Made by a program: the position numbers and the translations under genes
Part shown: piece after piece, positions 7,785-14,833 of the stretch
Position numbering within the stretch: the stretch's first letter is position 1
How the letters are laid out: every line of letters begins with the position of its first letter
Assembly (NCBI GenBank): GCA_009784995.1
Contig: WQXE01000010.1
Span: 1 to 23,167 of the forward strand
Direction: 5' to 3'
DNA length: 23,167 bases
DNA from: Treponema sp.
GTDB taxonomy: Bacteria > Spirochaetota > Spirochaetia > Treponematales > Breznakiellaceae
The notes under the pieces: generated by a model
What the model was told of the DNA's origin: nothing
Databases searched by the model: none
What the model saw: the letters and a program-made list of their open reading frames with translations, nothing else

Positions 7785-8853
7785 CTTCGGCTCCTCCGAT
7801 CTCGCAAATAATCGCGGCAATTTCATCCGGTGACGGAAGTAAAGAACGCATTTCTTCAGGCAGATTTTCATAAAATGAATATGTAGCTACTCCAATCGGT
7901 TTATTCGTAGTTTTTAATGTATATTCAACTTTTGTTCTATTTTTATTCTTGCAGATAATAATGCCAATTGACGGATTTTCATCAGGTAATTTTTTTGTTT
8001 CATCAAGAGCGGTTAAATAAAACTGCATTTTCCCCGCGTATTCAGGTATAAAATCTCCAATCTTTAAATCTATTGCTATCAAACAGCGCAAACGTCTGTG
8101 ATATAAAAGCAGATCGATATAGTAATCATCATCGGCAACATCAAGATGATATTGATTTCCAATAAAACTAAAATCACCACCCATTTCCAATAAAAAAGCC
8201 CGAATATTATTTAAAATATTTGCTTCTAATTCCGCTTCACTATGTTTAATACCCATTTCAAGGAAATCAAAATTATAATCATCTTTAACAGCAAGTTTAG
8301 CTTGAAGCCTGTATTCTTCCGGCACAGTTTCATCAAAATTAGTCTGATTAGTCAGGTATTTTTCGAAAGCCTTATTTTCGATATTATTAATCAATACATT
8401 TTTTGTCCAACCGTAGAGTTTTGTCATTTTGATATAAAACTGGCGTTCCTGCGAATCCTTGCATTTTTCGGTTATTACACAAATCTTTGACCAGCTGATT
8501 TGTTCAATTAAAGTTGGCACTTTATCATTTATAGAAGTTTCATCTAATTGTGCCACCATTGGTGGCACAATTGCCTGTGAAAACTCTACAAAAAATGTTT
8601 TCATTCTCCATAGATTTCTTTTCGAAAACCCTTGAACCCCGGGAAACTCTTTTTGTAATTCTTTCGCTAAAACACCCACAACTGATTCACCCCAGCCTTT
8701 TTCACGCTGCTGCCTGTCAATTTCTTCACCAATTTTCCAATAAAGTTGAATTAACTCGGTATTAACACGTTTCATAGCTTCATATTGATGACTATAAATG
8801 AGGTTTTTTATCTCTTTTATAAATGAGCTATAAAGCGTCAATCCGTTTTCCAC
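7771..8853 (-). CDS. DUF1016 / YhcG-type PD-(D/E)XK nuclease-like protein
   Basis: A 360-residue protein of normal length for this family. The N-terminal DUF1016 domain (~5-95) shows the hallmarks LYWKIGEEID, GWGESVV and FSKRNLWRMK. The C-terminal nuclease domain (~165-345) shows DYNFDFLEMG, ELEANIL, FLLEMGGDFSFIG, then YYIDLLLYHRRLRCLIAIDLKIG and YAGKMQFYL. The likely catalytic set is Asp247 plus Asp262-Leu-Lys264, with Glu210 nearby, so the active site appears complete. It should act in the cytoplasm on nucleic acid; family members are linked to mobile DNA and restriction or recombination contexts, but their substrate is generally unclear. The start is a GTG with AGGAG about nine bases upstream. 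It begins 12 bases after one lipoprotein gene and overlaps the next by 14 bases, so it is transcribed within the surface-lipoprotein operon, which is odd for a nuclease. Confidence 0.92.
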   Translation of the reverse strand: MENGLTLYSSFIKEIKNLIYSHQYEAMKRVNTELIQLYWKIGEEIDRQQREKGWGESVVGVLAKELQKEFPGVQGFSKRNLWRMKTFFVEFSQAIVPPMVAQLDETSINDKVPTLIEQISWSKICVITEKCKDSQERQFYIKMTKLYGWTKNVLINNIENKAFEKYLTNQTNFDETVPEEYRLQAKLAVKDDYNFDFLEMGIKHSEAELEANILNNIRAFLLEMGGDFSFIGNQYHLDVADDDYYIDLLLYHRRLRCLIAIDLKIGDFIPEYAGKMQFYLTALDETKKLPDENPSIGIIICKNKNRTKVEYTLKTTNKPIGVATYSFYENLPEEMRSLLPSPDEIAAIICEIGGAEDVKE

Positions 8854-8865
8854 TTCCCCAAACTC

Positions 8866-9960
8866 CTATTCCGTTATCGTAAACGGTATATTAATCCTAA
8901 ATTCCACGCCGTCTTTTTCAATTGATAATTGAACAGAGCGCCCTCCCCCAACAGGAAGGAACAATAAACCAGGATATCTAGTTGAATCAAAAATGAATTC
9001 AACTTCGTCGTCTTCAACAATGTCCGGATCCAATCCAACCCCGGCAATAACCCATACGATAGTGGTTGTATCAAAACCTGCATTAGTTAATGCAGTCAAA
9101 TTAAGATCGATTGACGGATTGATTGAATTGTCGCGGTTCCATGTTATCGGAGGCGGGTTAAAATCAATGTCTTCTATATCACCGGGAGTAAGTGTCAAAC
9201 CCGCTGAATTGTTGTTACCACTGCTGATGGGGTTAAAAACAACAGAACTAAAGTCCCCCGCAAAATGAGTTTGAATTTCCGGATATATATGTAAAGCCCG
9301 TCTGTCCACATACTCTTGGTGGTTGTTATCTCTTTTAAATTTGATGATTACACGGTAATAACCGGAAGGCAAAGGAAGCCAATCCGCTTCGGCTGTTTTA
9401 TTTAAATCGCCAGGCGAAGTAATAAAATTATACGACTGAACAACAGCTCCTGTATTCGCGTTTTGTATTTCCATTGTCGCTTCTGTTAAACTACCTGCTG
9501 GTCGTGTTATTAACCAGGAAAAAAAGCCGTCATCCGTTCCGTTCATAACTAATGGCAGTAAAGTAACATCAAAAGGAGAATTCGTCCCTGCCGAAATTGT
9601 TACAGAATTAGGAGCGCTTACATAATGTAAAAAAGGAACTTGTAAATCATCGTCCTTGTAAGCGGTTACGGTTAATGTATAAGTGCCTACAGGAACCGCG
9701 ATAAATATTGAAGTACCAGGATCGTAAATATAAATAAACACAGAACCAAAATTTAATTCTAACACCGCGATTTCATTTATAAGTCCATTCAAATAGGTTT
9801 GTTGCGGCGCGATTATGTTACGCGCGCCAGAATTATTTAAAGACATGGAAAAATATCCATATCCTTCCGGCAGAGTATCATTTAAAAATGGATCAATAGG
9901 ATCAATACAACCTGTTAATAATAAAGAGATTATAAAAATAATTAAAAAAACGTTTTTCAT
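8866..9960 (-). CDS. Surface lipoprotein of the family, without beta-helix repeats
   Basis: A 364-residue lipoprotein with lipobox LLTGC (Cys18) followed by IDPI. The N-terminal family module is clear and close to that of the 2386-4779 protein: GYGYFSMSL, GARNIIAP, AVPVGTYTLTVTAY, DGFFSWLITRP, LPSGYYRVIIKFKRD and RALHIYPEIQTHF. It then goes almost directly to the C-terminal Ig-like module (TTIVWVIAG, SIEKDGVEFRINIPFTITE), with no InlB repeat and no GG repeats. It may therefore show the minimal architecture of the family. An AAAGGAA sequence precedes the ATG by five bases. It follows the upstream gene by 28 bases and precedes the DUF1016 gene by 12. Probably membrane-anchored and surface or periplasm exposed; function unknown. 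Confidence 0.85.
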   Translation of the reverse strand: MKNVFLIIFIISLLLTGCIDPIDPFLNDTLPEGYGYFSMSLNNSGARNIIAPQQTYLNGLINEIAVLELNFGSVFIYIYDPGTSIFIAVPVGTYTLTVTAYKDDDLQVPFLHYVSAPNSVTISAGTNSPFDVTLLPLVMNGTDDGFFSWLITRPAGSLTEATMEIQNANTGAVVQSYNFITSPGDLNKTAEADWLPLPSGYYRVIIKFKRDNNHQEYVDRRALHIYPEIQTHFAGDFSSVVFNPISSGNNNSAGLTLTPGDIEDIDFNPPPITWNRDNSINPSIDLNLTALTNAGFDTTTIVWVIAGVGLDPDIVEDDEVEFIFDSTRYPGLLFLPVGGGRSVQLSIEKDGVEFRINIPFTITE

Positions 9961-9988
9961 CTTTTTCCTTTAATCCATTGAATTAAAC

Positions 9989-10558
9989 TTAATCCGGTAT
10001 ATAAAACCTGATCGCGTCAAATGTCAGAATAATATTATGTCTAAAAAAACCAAGAGAATCCAAAGGGTCATATATCATATTGATATCAGCATCCCCTTCC
10101 AAAAAATGATAACTGGAAGTAGAAATCGATCCTACTCTGATAAACGATGCCTGCGTGCCTGCGGGTATATTACTTCTGTTTGGAGATGTTGTAATACGCT
10201 GAATAATCTGCGCTCTTTCGTTACTTTCCAGTAATTCCAGTCCGATATTTATTACATCTTCCAGCGCGTTATTTGACCCATTGGTCTGACCATCTTGTCT
10301 GCGGATAGTTACCCACCAATTCCTGTTTGTCGTACTGCCGAAATACATTTCTCTTGCTTTTATTAACTGCTCAAGTGTCAGGTTTTGTCCGACTCTTGTT
10401 TCCGCGATACCCAATAATACCCTAAACGCGCAAGCGCCGTCATTATTATTAAAAGCTTCACGCATGGAAATTCTTTCGGTGCCGTGTTCGGTTCCATATA
10501 TAGAAAAGAAAAGAGAAAAAATTAAAATAAACATTGTTAATAATTTCTTTATTAACAT
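9989..10558 (-). CDS. Exported protein with a possible Cys/His/Asp catalytic triad
   Basis: I choose the ATG at 10558, nine bases after AGGAGG, rather than the earlier in-frame start at 10594 that would run back into the preceding gene. The 189-residue product begins with a Sec-type signal peptide (residues ~4-22) and has no lipobox. The mature part has GACAFRVLLGIAE with Cys43 near its start, a helix-rich middle (QLIKARE, INIGLELL), and SYHFLEGDADINMIYDP near the end with His151 and Asp164. Cys early, then His and Asp in a YHF...YDP context, is reminiscent of papain-like or C39-like peptidase folds and of the spirochaetal DUF261 group, but I could not confirm either. It lies between two lipoproteins in the operon, so a role in processing or tethering them is possible but speculative. 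Confidence 0.6.
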   Translation of the reverse strand: MLIKKLLTMFILIFSLFFSIYGTEHGTERISMREAFNNNDGACAFRVLLGIAETRVGQNLTLEQLIKAREMYFGSTTNRNWWVTIRRQDGQTNGSNNALEDVINIGLELLESNERAQIIQRITTSPNRSNIPAGTQASFIRVGSISTSSYHFLEGDADINMIYDPLDSLGFFRHNIILTFDAIRFYIPD

Positions 10559-10571
10559 ATAATTTCTCCTC

Positions 10572-12623
10572 CTAATCTGCCACAATAAATTCAATATTGT
10601 GTGTTATAAAAACACCGCCTGGAGTCGTCCAAACTTCTACTGTTATAATTTGCGGACCAATTATGTCATAAGGTTCTGAAGGAGTAGTACTAACTGATAA
10701 AGTTAATCTTTCTCCATATATTCCTGATACCGATGTTAATTCTGTAGTGCCAAAAAGCCATCGTATATTAGGATGAGTACTAGAGTTATTAATATTTGAA
10801 TAAGCGGTAGCGTTAGTAATATCAATATTGACTGTATCATTATTGCTTCTTGAAAGAGTAATACCTGAATTAGTATTATCCGGCACTGTAACAGAAGGAA
10901 GCGCGACTGTAAAATTAAAACCGGAACTATCCCAGCCACCCGCGGCTCCGGGAAAATTTGAATTCATTGATTCACTATCAATTGCGGTATTGGTTCTTGT
11001 TTTGGCAGGAGTACTCGCATGGTAAGCGGCATGTCCCATGGCGTCGTTTCCAGCTTTATTACCATAGGGAACATTGCCATGAATATAACCTCCGGTATTG
11101 GCTTTTGTAAAGTCTCCATATTCTTCTACAAATACACCGCCGCCACGATTAACTGCTTCATTATTGCTTATTTGTCCATCGTTCATTATAAATATAGCGG
11201 AATCACCTACATACACACCGCCGCCGTCATTATTCGCTGTACTTTGATTTATCGCTCCGCCGTTCATAATGAAAGTTCCATTTCCATCTATATATACACT
11301 GCCGCCATAATCAGCTGTATTAATACCAATACCGCTGTTGCCCGTCAATGTGAAAGATGAATGTTGACCCACAAAAACTCCGCCACCCCTTTCAGCGTTA
11401 TTCCAATTTATTGTACCACCCTTCATTTCAAACTCTGCAATTTGAGTATTTGAATTACCCATTAAGGACACAGCTCCACCGTCAACAGCTTTATTTTCAC
11501 CAATCCATGAATTTACATCTTCCATAATTAATTTACCACCCCCGTTAACTCTTATAAGAGAAGCATTATTTGTATTATGTCCTACAATAACTAAACCATT
11601 ATCAATAGTTAAAGTACCTCCATTTTCAATAATAAACATACTTCCATTATTGGAAAGTAATATCACAACAGCAACATTTGCAGGGCCGTTTGCAATCAAT
11701 GTAACGTTTTTGTTAATATAATTGCCGGAATTAAGATAAATAAAATAATCTTGGTTCAGATTTGGGTTATGAATTGTAACAACATGGTCTCCGTCTGTAA
11801 TATAAGTGTGATTTAACGCGGCTTGAAGATTGATAAAACCTTCGGTCGTTGACGGATTTGAACCTTCAGTAGTAGTAACATAAACTGTAATTTGCGGCAA
11901 TTGGCTAAAATGCTCATTTGTAAAAGTAAAAGGAAAATGACTTAGCAGGTTTTCGTACACATGTAAAACTTCAAGGCGCTCTATTGTCGTATAATCATTG
12001 CCTCTTGATAATTCAAATACAACATCATAATAACCAACGTCAAGCAAAACAGAACTGATTCTGCTGGAAGGGTTTGTGATAAAATTATAAGGTATTTCCT
12101 GTGAATTAATTTGGTTTAAAGAACTGTCCAAAGGTATTATTCTCATTGTCGCAACGGTTACGTTAGCGGGAAAACTAATGTTCCAGCTGAATGTACCCTG
12201 CGAACCTGAGCCAATGTCAATGATAGCGTTAAGGGAAACAGTCCTGTCTACTCCAGCTCCCACGGCGATATTAATTCCTGTTTCTTTTCCTTTAAGTAGT
12301 AGTACATTGTTAATATAACCTTCTATTTCTACATCATATGAACCAAAAGGAAGATAAAAAGTACTGGCGGAAAGGTTTGTACGATCTCCTCTTAGTACTT
12401 CATCACTTGTTCCCGCTGTAAAAAAGATAACTGTATATCTATTTGGGGACGGCGTAGGCGGTTTAATTGTACGGCTATTTTCATCCGCAATTATTAATCT
12501 TACATAACCCATTCCGTCAGATTGTGTTATATCCAAAGGTTCTAAACAGGTATAAAAAGACAATGAACAAAATATTAATAAAAGAGAAAAAATAAAACTA
12601 TTGTTTACCAATTTATTCTCCAT
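10572..12623 (-). CDS. Surface lipoprotein with GG-repeat beta-helix domain
   Basis: A 683-residue lipoprotein. The N-terminal hydrophobic segment ends at Cys26 followed by LEPL. The lipobox FYTC is atypical, but the Cys-x-Glu-Pro start matches the family. The N-terminal module shows GMGYVRLII, NSRTIKPP, QGTFSWNISFP, LDVGYYDVVFELSRG and EVLHVYENLLSHF. It lacks the InlB-like repeat and goes into a beta-helix region (~260-530) with GG repeats such as GGAVSL, GGGVFV, GGSVYIDG and GGGVYVGD. The helix is closed by MGHAAYHASTPAKTRT and GGWDSS, as in the 4779-7784 protein. The shared C-terminal module (IRWLFG to HNIEFIVAD) ends it. It starts three bases after the upstream stop with only a weak GGCGGAT upstream, so translational coupling is likely. 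Probable surface protein of unknown ligand. Confidence 0.86.
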   Translation of the reverse strand: MENKLVNNSFIFSLLLIFCSLSFYTCLEPLDITQSDGMGYVRLIIADENSRTIKPPTPSPNRYTVIFFTAGTSDEVLRGDRTNLSASTFYLPFGSYDVEIEGYINNVLLLKGKETGINIAVGAGVDRTVSLNAIIDIGSGSQGTFSWNISFPANVTVATMRIIPLDSSLNQINSQEIPYNFITNPSSRISSVLLDVGYYDVVFELSRGNDYTTIERLEVLHVYENLLSHFPFTFTNEHFSQLPQITVYVTTTEGSNPSTTEGFINLQAALNHTYITDGDHVVTIHNPNLNQDYFIYLNSGNYINKNVTLIANGPANVAVVILLSNNGSMFIIENGGTLTIDNGLVIVGHNTNNASLIRVNGGGKLIMEDVNSWIGENKAVDGGAVSLMGNSNTQIAEFEMKGGTINWNNAERGGGVFVGQHSSFTLTGNSGIGINTADYGGSVYIDGNGTFIMNGGAINQSTANNDGGGVYVGDSAIFIMNDGQISNNEAVNRGGGVFVEEYGDFTKANTGGYIHGNVPYGNKAGNDAMGHAAYHASTPAKTRTNTAIDSESMNSNFPGAAGGWDSSGFNFTVALPSVTVPDNTNSGITLSRSNNDTVNIDITNATAYSNINNSSTHPNIRWLFGTTELTSVSGIYGERLTLSVSTTPSEPYDIIGPQIITVEVWTTPGGVFITHNIEFIVAD

Positions 12624-12626
12624 ATT

Positions 12627-13853
12627 TTAATCCGCCACCGTAAAAGTAAGTGTCACATTTTCCGGCACTCCGTCTTTTACAACTCTTATTGTAAGAAACT
12701 TGGTTCCATCCAAATTATATTCAGGACTTGCCGCGTTTATTGTATAAGATGCACCTGTAGCAAGCACGACTCCGTTGTATATCCATTGAACACCACCATT
12801 AAAATCAGTAAAGTTCCCTATTGTTAATTGAATTGAAGGATTACTTGTTCGGGAAATATTAATTGTTCCCGATGGGGTTAAAGTTATGTCGTATCCTATT
12901 GGATTTATATTTATTAAAATACCCGCGGTATTAAATAAAACTCCGTTACTCGCGGGGCTAATAGCTCCGGTTAAATAAACAGAATTAGCTTTAGAGCGGG
13001 CGTACACATAATATGTTGTACCTGCGGTAAGACCGGTAAACACATTACTGTCCTGCCATGTATTTAAATCATTTCCATTTGTTATGTTATTAGCCGTACT
13101 GATCGCGTATTCAATGGTCTGCCCTGTTGCTGTAACAAGAGAAAGAGAAGAAGCGTTAGTAACTGTAATAGTAGAAGGCGTGGATGAAGAAGCGTTAACT
13201 TCAATTACAGGAATGCCGCTAACCGCTGAACCAACACCCATAACCGTAAAACTTACATTCGCCGTTGCTGTAATTGTACTTCCGTTAGTTACGGTAATCA
13301 CCGCGGTATATGTTCCGGCAGCAAGACCATCGTTTACAGAAACTGTAAATGTATCAAAGTCGCCTACATCAAGATTTAACGGATCAGGCAACCCTGTTAA
13401 ATCCATATTAAATGAACCGGCATTCGCTCCGGTAAGTGTTATGGTTAAATCACCGGTTTCAAAATTACCTGTGTTGGTAACAGTTACCGGAATTGGCGTT
13501 ATAGGACTATATCCAACAGTTTCGATTCCAAAATTGACAGGGGATATAGAAATTCTGTAACTGCTCCACTTCGCGAACAGTGTCAAACTTCTAGCGGGGA
13601 TAGCGTCAAAATTCCAAACATCGCCGTTTTCATCAAACCAGCCTTCAAAAGTTGAGTTTGCTTTTGCCGGGTTAGCCGGGCGTGTAATTTTTTCTCTTTG
13701 CAGAAGTTTTTGATCGGGGATTTTTGTTCCGCCGTCGCTGTCGAACGAAATAATTTTTATTCCCCAAACATCTTCCATCCAGGGATTCGAACACGAATTT
13801 AAAAACGAAAATAAAAGTAAAATAATGATATTAAAAAATAAAAGTTGTTTCAT
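12627..13853 (-). CDS. Lipoprotein with InlB-like repeat and Ig/FN3-like domains
   Basis: I start this at the ATG at 13853, which overlaps the preceding stop codon by one base; a TTG one codon earlier is also possible. GGAG lies about ten bases before the ATG. The 408-residue product has a signal peptide ending LNSC (Cys21), then an InlB-like repeat (~33-97: SFDSDGG, FEGWFDENG, LTLFAKW). Next is an Ig-like domain of the type seen in ASPM/spindle-like repeats (~100-205: ISPVNFG, VTVTNTG, DLTITLTGANAGSF). A fibronectin-III-like segment with GTTYYVYARSK follows (~215-310), and the C-terminal module (VQWIYNG to VTLTFTVAD) closes it. It lacks the family N-terminal module. Being first of the operon lipoproteins and right behind the barrel protein, it could be that protein's partner, but this is inference. 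Confidence 0.85.
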   Translation of the reverse strand: MKQLLFFNIIILLLFSFLNSCSNPWMEDVWGIKIISFDSDGGTKIPDQKLLQREKITRPANPAKANSTFEGWFDENGDVWNFDAIPARSLTLFAKWSSYRISISPVNFGIETVGYSPITPIPVTVTNTGNFETGDLTITLTGANAGSFNMDLTGLPDPLNLDVGDFDTFTVSVNDGLAAGTYTAVITVTNGSTITATANVSFTVMGVGSAVSGIPVIEVNASSSTPSTITVTNASSLSLVTATGQTIEYAISTANNITNGNDLNTWQDSNVFTGLTAGTTYYVYARSKANSVYLTGAISPASNGVLFNTAGILININPIGYDITLTPSGTINISRTSNPSIQLTIGNFTDFNGGVQWIYNGVVLATGASYTINAASPEYNLDGTKFLTIRVVKDGVPENVTLTFTVAD

Positions 13854-14350
13854 CAAAATCTTACTCCGGATGAAACACTGACTCCGAAAATATACGGAAA
13901 CCCTGTCCGAATTGACGGCTCAACAAAAAAGTTATCATAAAAAATAAAACGCCAGCCAAAACAAAAACCTACGCTTATAATTCCATAATCGGATGGAATC
14001 TTTAAACCGTCACGGTTAAAAAAAACAGGTCCGCCAAGCAGCTGAAGGTAAGGACCGGAATGTTCATCTATTCCGCTAAGGTACAATCGCAGTAAAAAAC
14101 TCAGTTCCAAAGTGTCGATATTTTCATCATTAAATAAAAGTGATAATTTAACACCCAAAGATAAACCTGAACCATAACCAAACGAAAGGCTTCCGCCGAT
14201 AGCCGGATAAGCTGTACTGTAAAAGGAAGTTTCCGCGCCAACGCAGACCCAAATATCCTCCCAATCAGCTTTATTTTCTTCTTCCGCGAAAATGGCAGAA
14301 ACGGGAAATAATAAAATTATTATCATCCAAAAAGGACGAAATACGGACAT
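13853..14350 (-). CDS. Small outer-membrane beta-barrel-like protein
   Basis: A 165-residue protein with a Sec signal peptide ending SAIFA, cleaved before EEE. The mature chain alternates polar and hydrophobic residues in glycine- and aromatic-rich strands (GGSLSFGYGSGLSLGVKLSLLF, with turns such as FNDEN and SGIDEHSG) and ends in a terminal Phe (GVSVSSGVRF). Together these suggest an outer-membrane barrel inserted by the Bam pathway. I do not recognise a specific family. It is the first gene of the eight-gene lipoprotein operon and overlaps the next gene by one base. No Shine-Dalgarno is visible. Instead a TATAAT lies six bases upstream of the ATG, so the message may be leaderless. Confidence 0.7.
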   Translation of the reverse strand: MSVFRPFWMIIILLFPVSAIFAEEENKADWEDIWVCVGAETSFYSTAYPAIGGSLSFGYGSGLSLGVKLSLLFNDENIDTLELSFLLRLYLSGIDEHSGPYLQLLGGPVFFNRDGLKIPSDYGIISVGFCFGWRFIFYDNFFVEPSIRTGFPYIFGVSVSSGVRF

Positions 14351-14356
14351 ATTATC

Positions 14357-14362
14357 ATTATA
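14357..14362 (-). promoter_or_regulatory. Putative -10 element of the lipoprotein operon
   Basis: TATAAT on the minus strand ends exactly six bases before the ATG at 14350. The -35 region at the right distance (TAGAAT, 14385-14380) is a poor match to consensus. If used, transcription would begin at or next to the start codon and give a leaderless operon mRNA, consistent with the lack of a Shine-Dalgarno. Confidence 0.45.
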
Positions 14363-14410
14363 TATGGAATAAAGTTTAAATTCTAGCGTTCGTTACGGTT
14401 AGGTTTTTAC

Positions 14411-14444
14411 GTGAGGCACTACGGTTCAAAAGGTGCCTGTCACC
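14411..14444. repeat. GGTGACAGGCACC palindrome and longer hairpin at the flgJ end
   Basis: The imperfect palindrome at 14432-14444 reads GGTGACAGGCACC on the minus strand and contains the flgJ TGA stop (14442-14440). A second arm, GTGAGGCAC (14411-14419), pairs with it apart from a two-base bulge, giving a hairpin of about nine base pairs with a 13-base loop. No good T-run follows on the minus strand, so it is a weak terminator candidate or a 3'-end stabilising structure. It also marks the border between flg genes and the lipoprotein operon. Confidence 0.6.
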
Positions 14445-14829
14445 ATTTTGCTGTAGAGGTTAATTGTCTATATGCCTGTTCGGCAAGTCCGAAGCCGGCG
14501 TTTTTGGTAAAATCTTTGGCGTATTCGTCGTAAAGCATGTCTTCGTACATTTTGCCGGCAAAACCTTCATCTATAAGCCCGGATTTTTGTATGGTATTCC
14601 TCATGCCGGTTAACAGGTTTTTTACAAGGAAAGTTTCCAGCTCCAGGCAAAGTTGATACAACTTGTCGTTTTTATCGATATCGCTCTGACCGGGGCGGAT
14701 ATCCGCTTGTTTTTCCATAGAAGAAGTCCGTCTTAATAAATCTTCAAAACTTTGCGAAGTTGGAACAACAGAAGAAGAAGACATGCGAACATTTTCCAAT
14801 TGCATCGAACTTAAAGCGGCTATATCCAT
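14440..14829 (-). CDS. flgJ: FlgJ-like flagellar rod-binding protein (no muramidase domain)
   Basis: A 129-residue protein. Residues ~50-125 carry the rod-binding domain: LETFLVKNLLTGMRNTI, IDEGFAGKMYEDMLYDEYA and FGLAEQAYRQL. It is the length of the N-terminal half of enterobacterial FlgJ and lacks the C-terminal glycosidase, as is usual in spirochaetes, where another enzyme must open the peptidoglycan. It should act in the periplasm as the rod cap during assembly. It starts four bases after flgG, with GAGG seven bases before the ATG, so it is in the flgFGJ operon. Its TGA stop lies inside a GGTGACAGGCACC palindrome. Confidence 0.9.
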   Translation of the reverse strand: MDIAALSSMQLENVRMSSSSVVPTSQSFEDLLRRTSSMEKQADIRPGQSDIDKNDKLYQLCLELETFLVKNLLTGMRNTIQKSGLIDEGFAGKMYEDMLYDEYAKDFTKNAGFGLAEQAYRQLTSTAKW

Positions 14830-14833
14830 TTAA

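Noticed and set aside
7785..7871. Longer N-terminus for the 1001-residue lipoprotein, starting at 7871
   Set aside because: It would put 29 mostly charged residues before an ideal lipoprotein signal peptide; the ATG at 7784 has AGGAG at the right distance.
13084..13560. Plus-strand frame of 158 codons opposite the Ig/FN3-like lipoprotein
   Set aside because: It has low-complexity Val/Thr content typical of an antisense shadow, and no signals in front of it.
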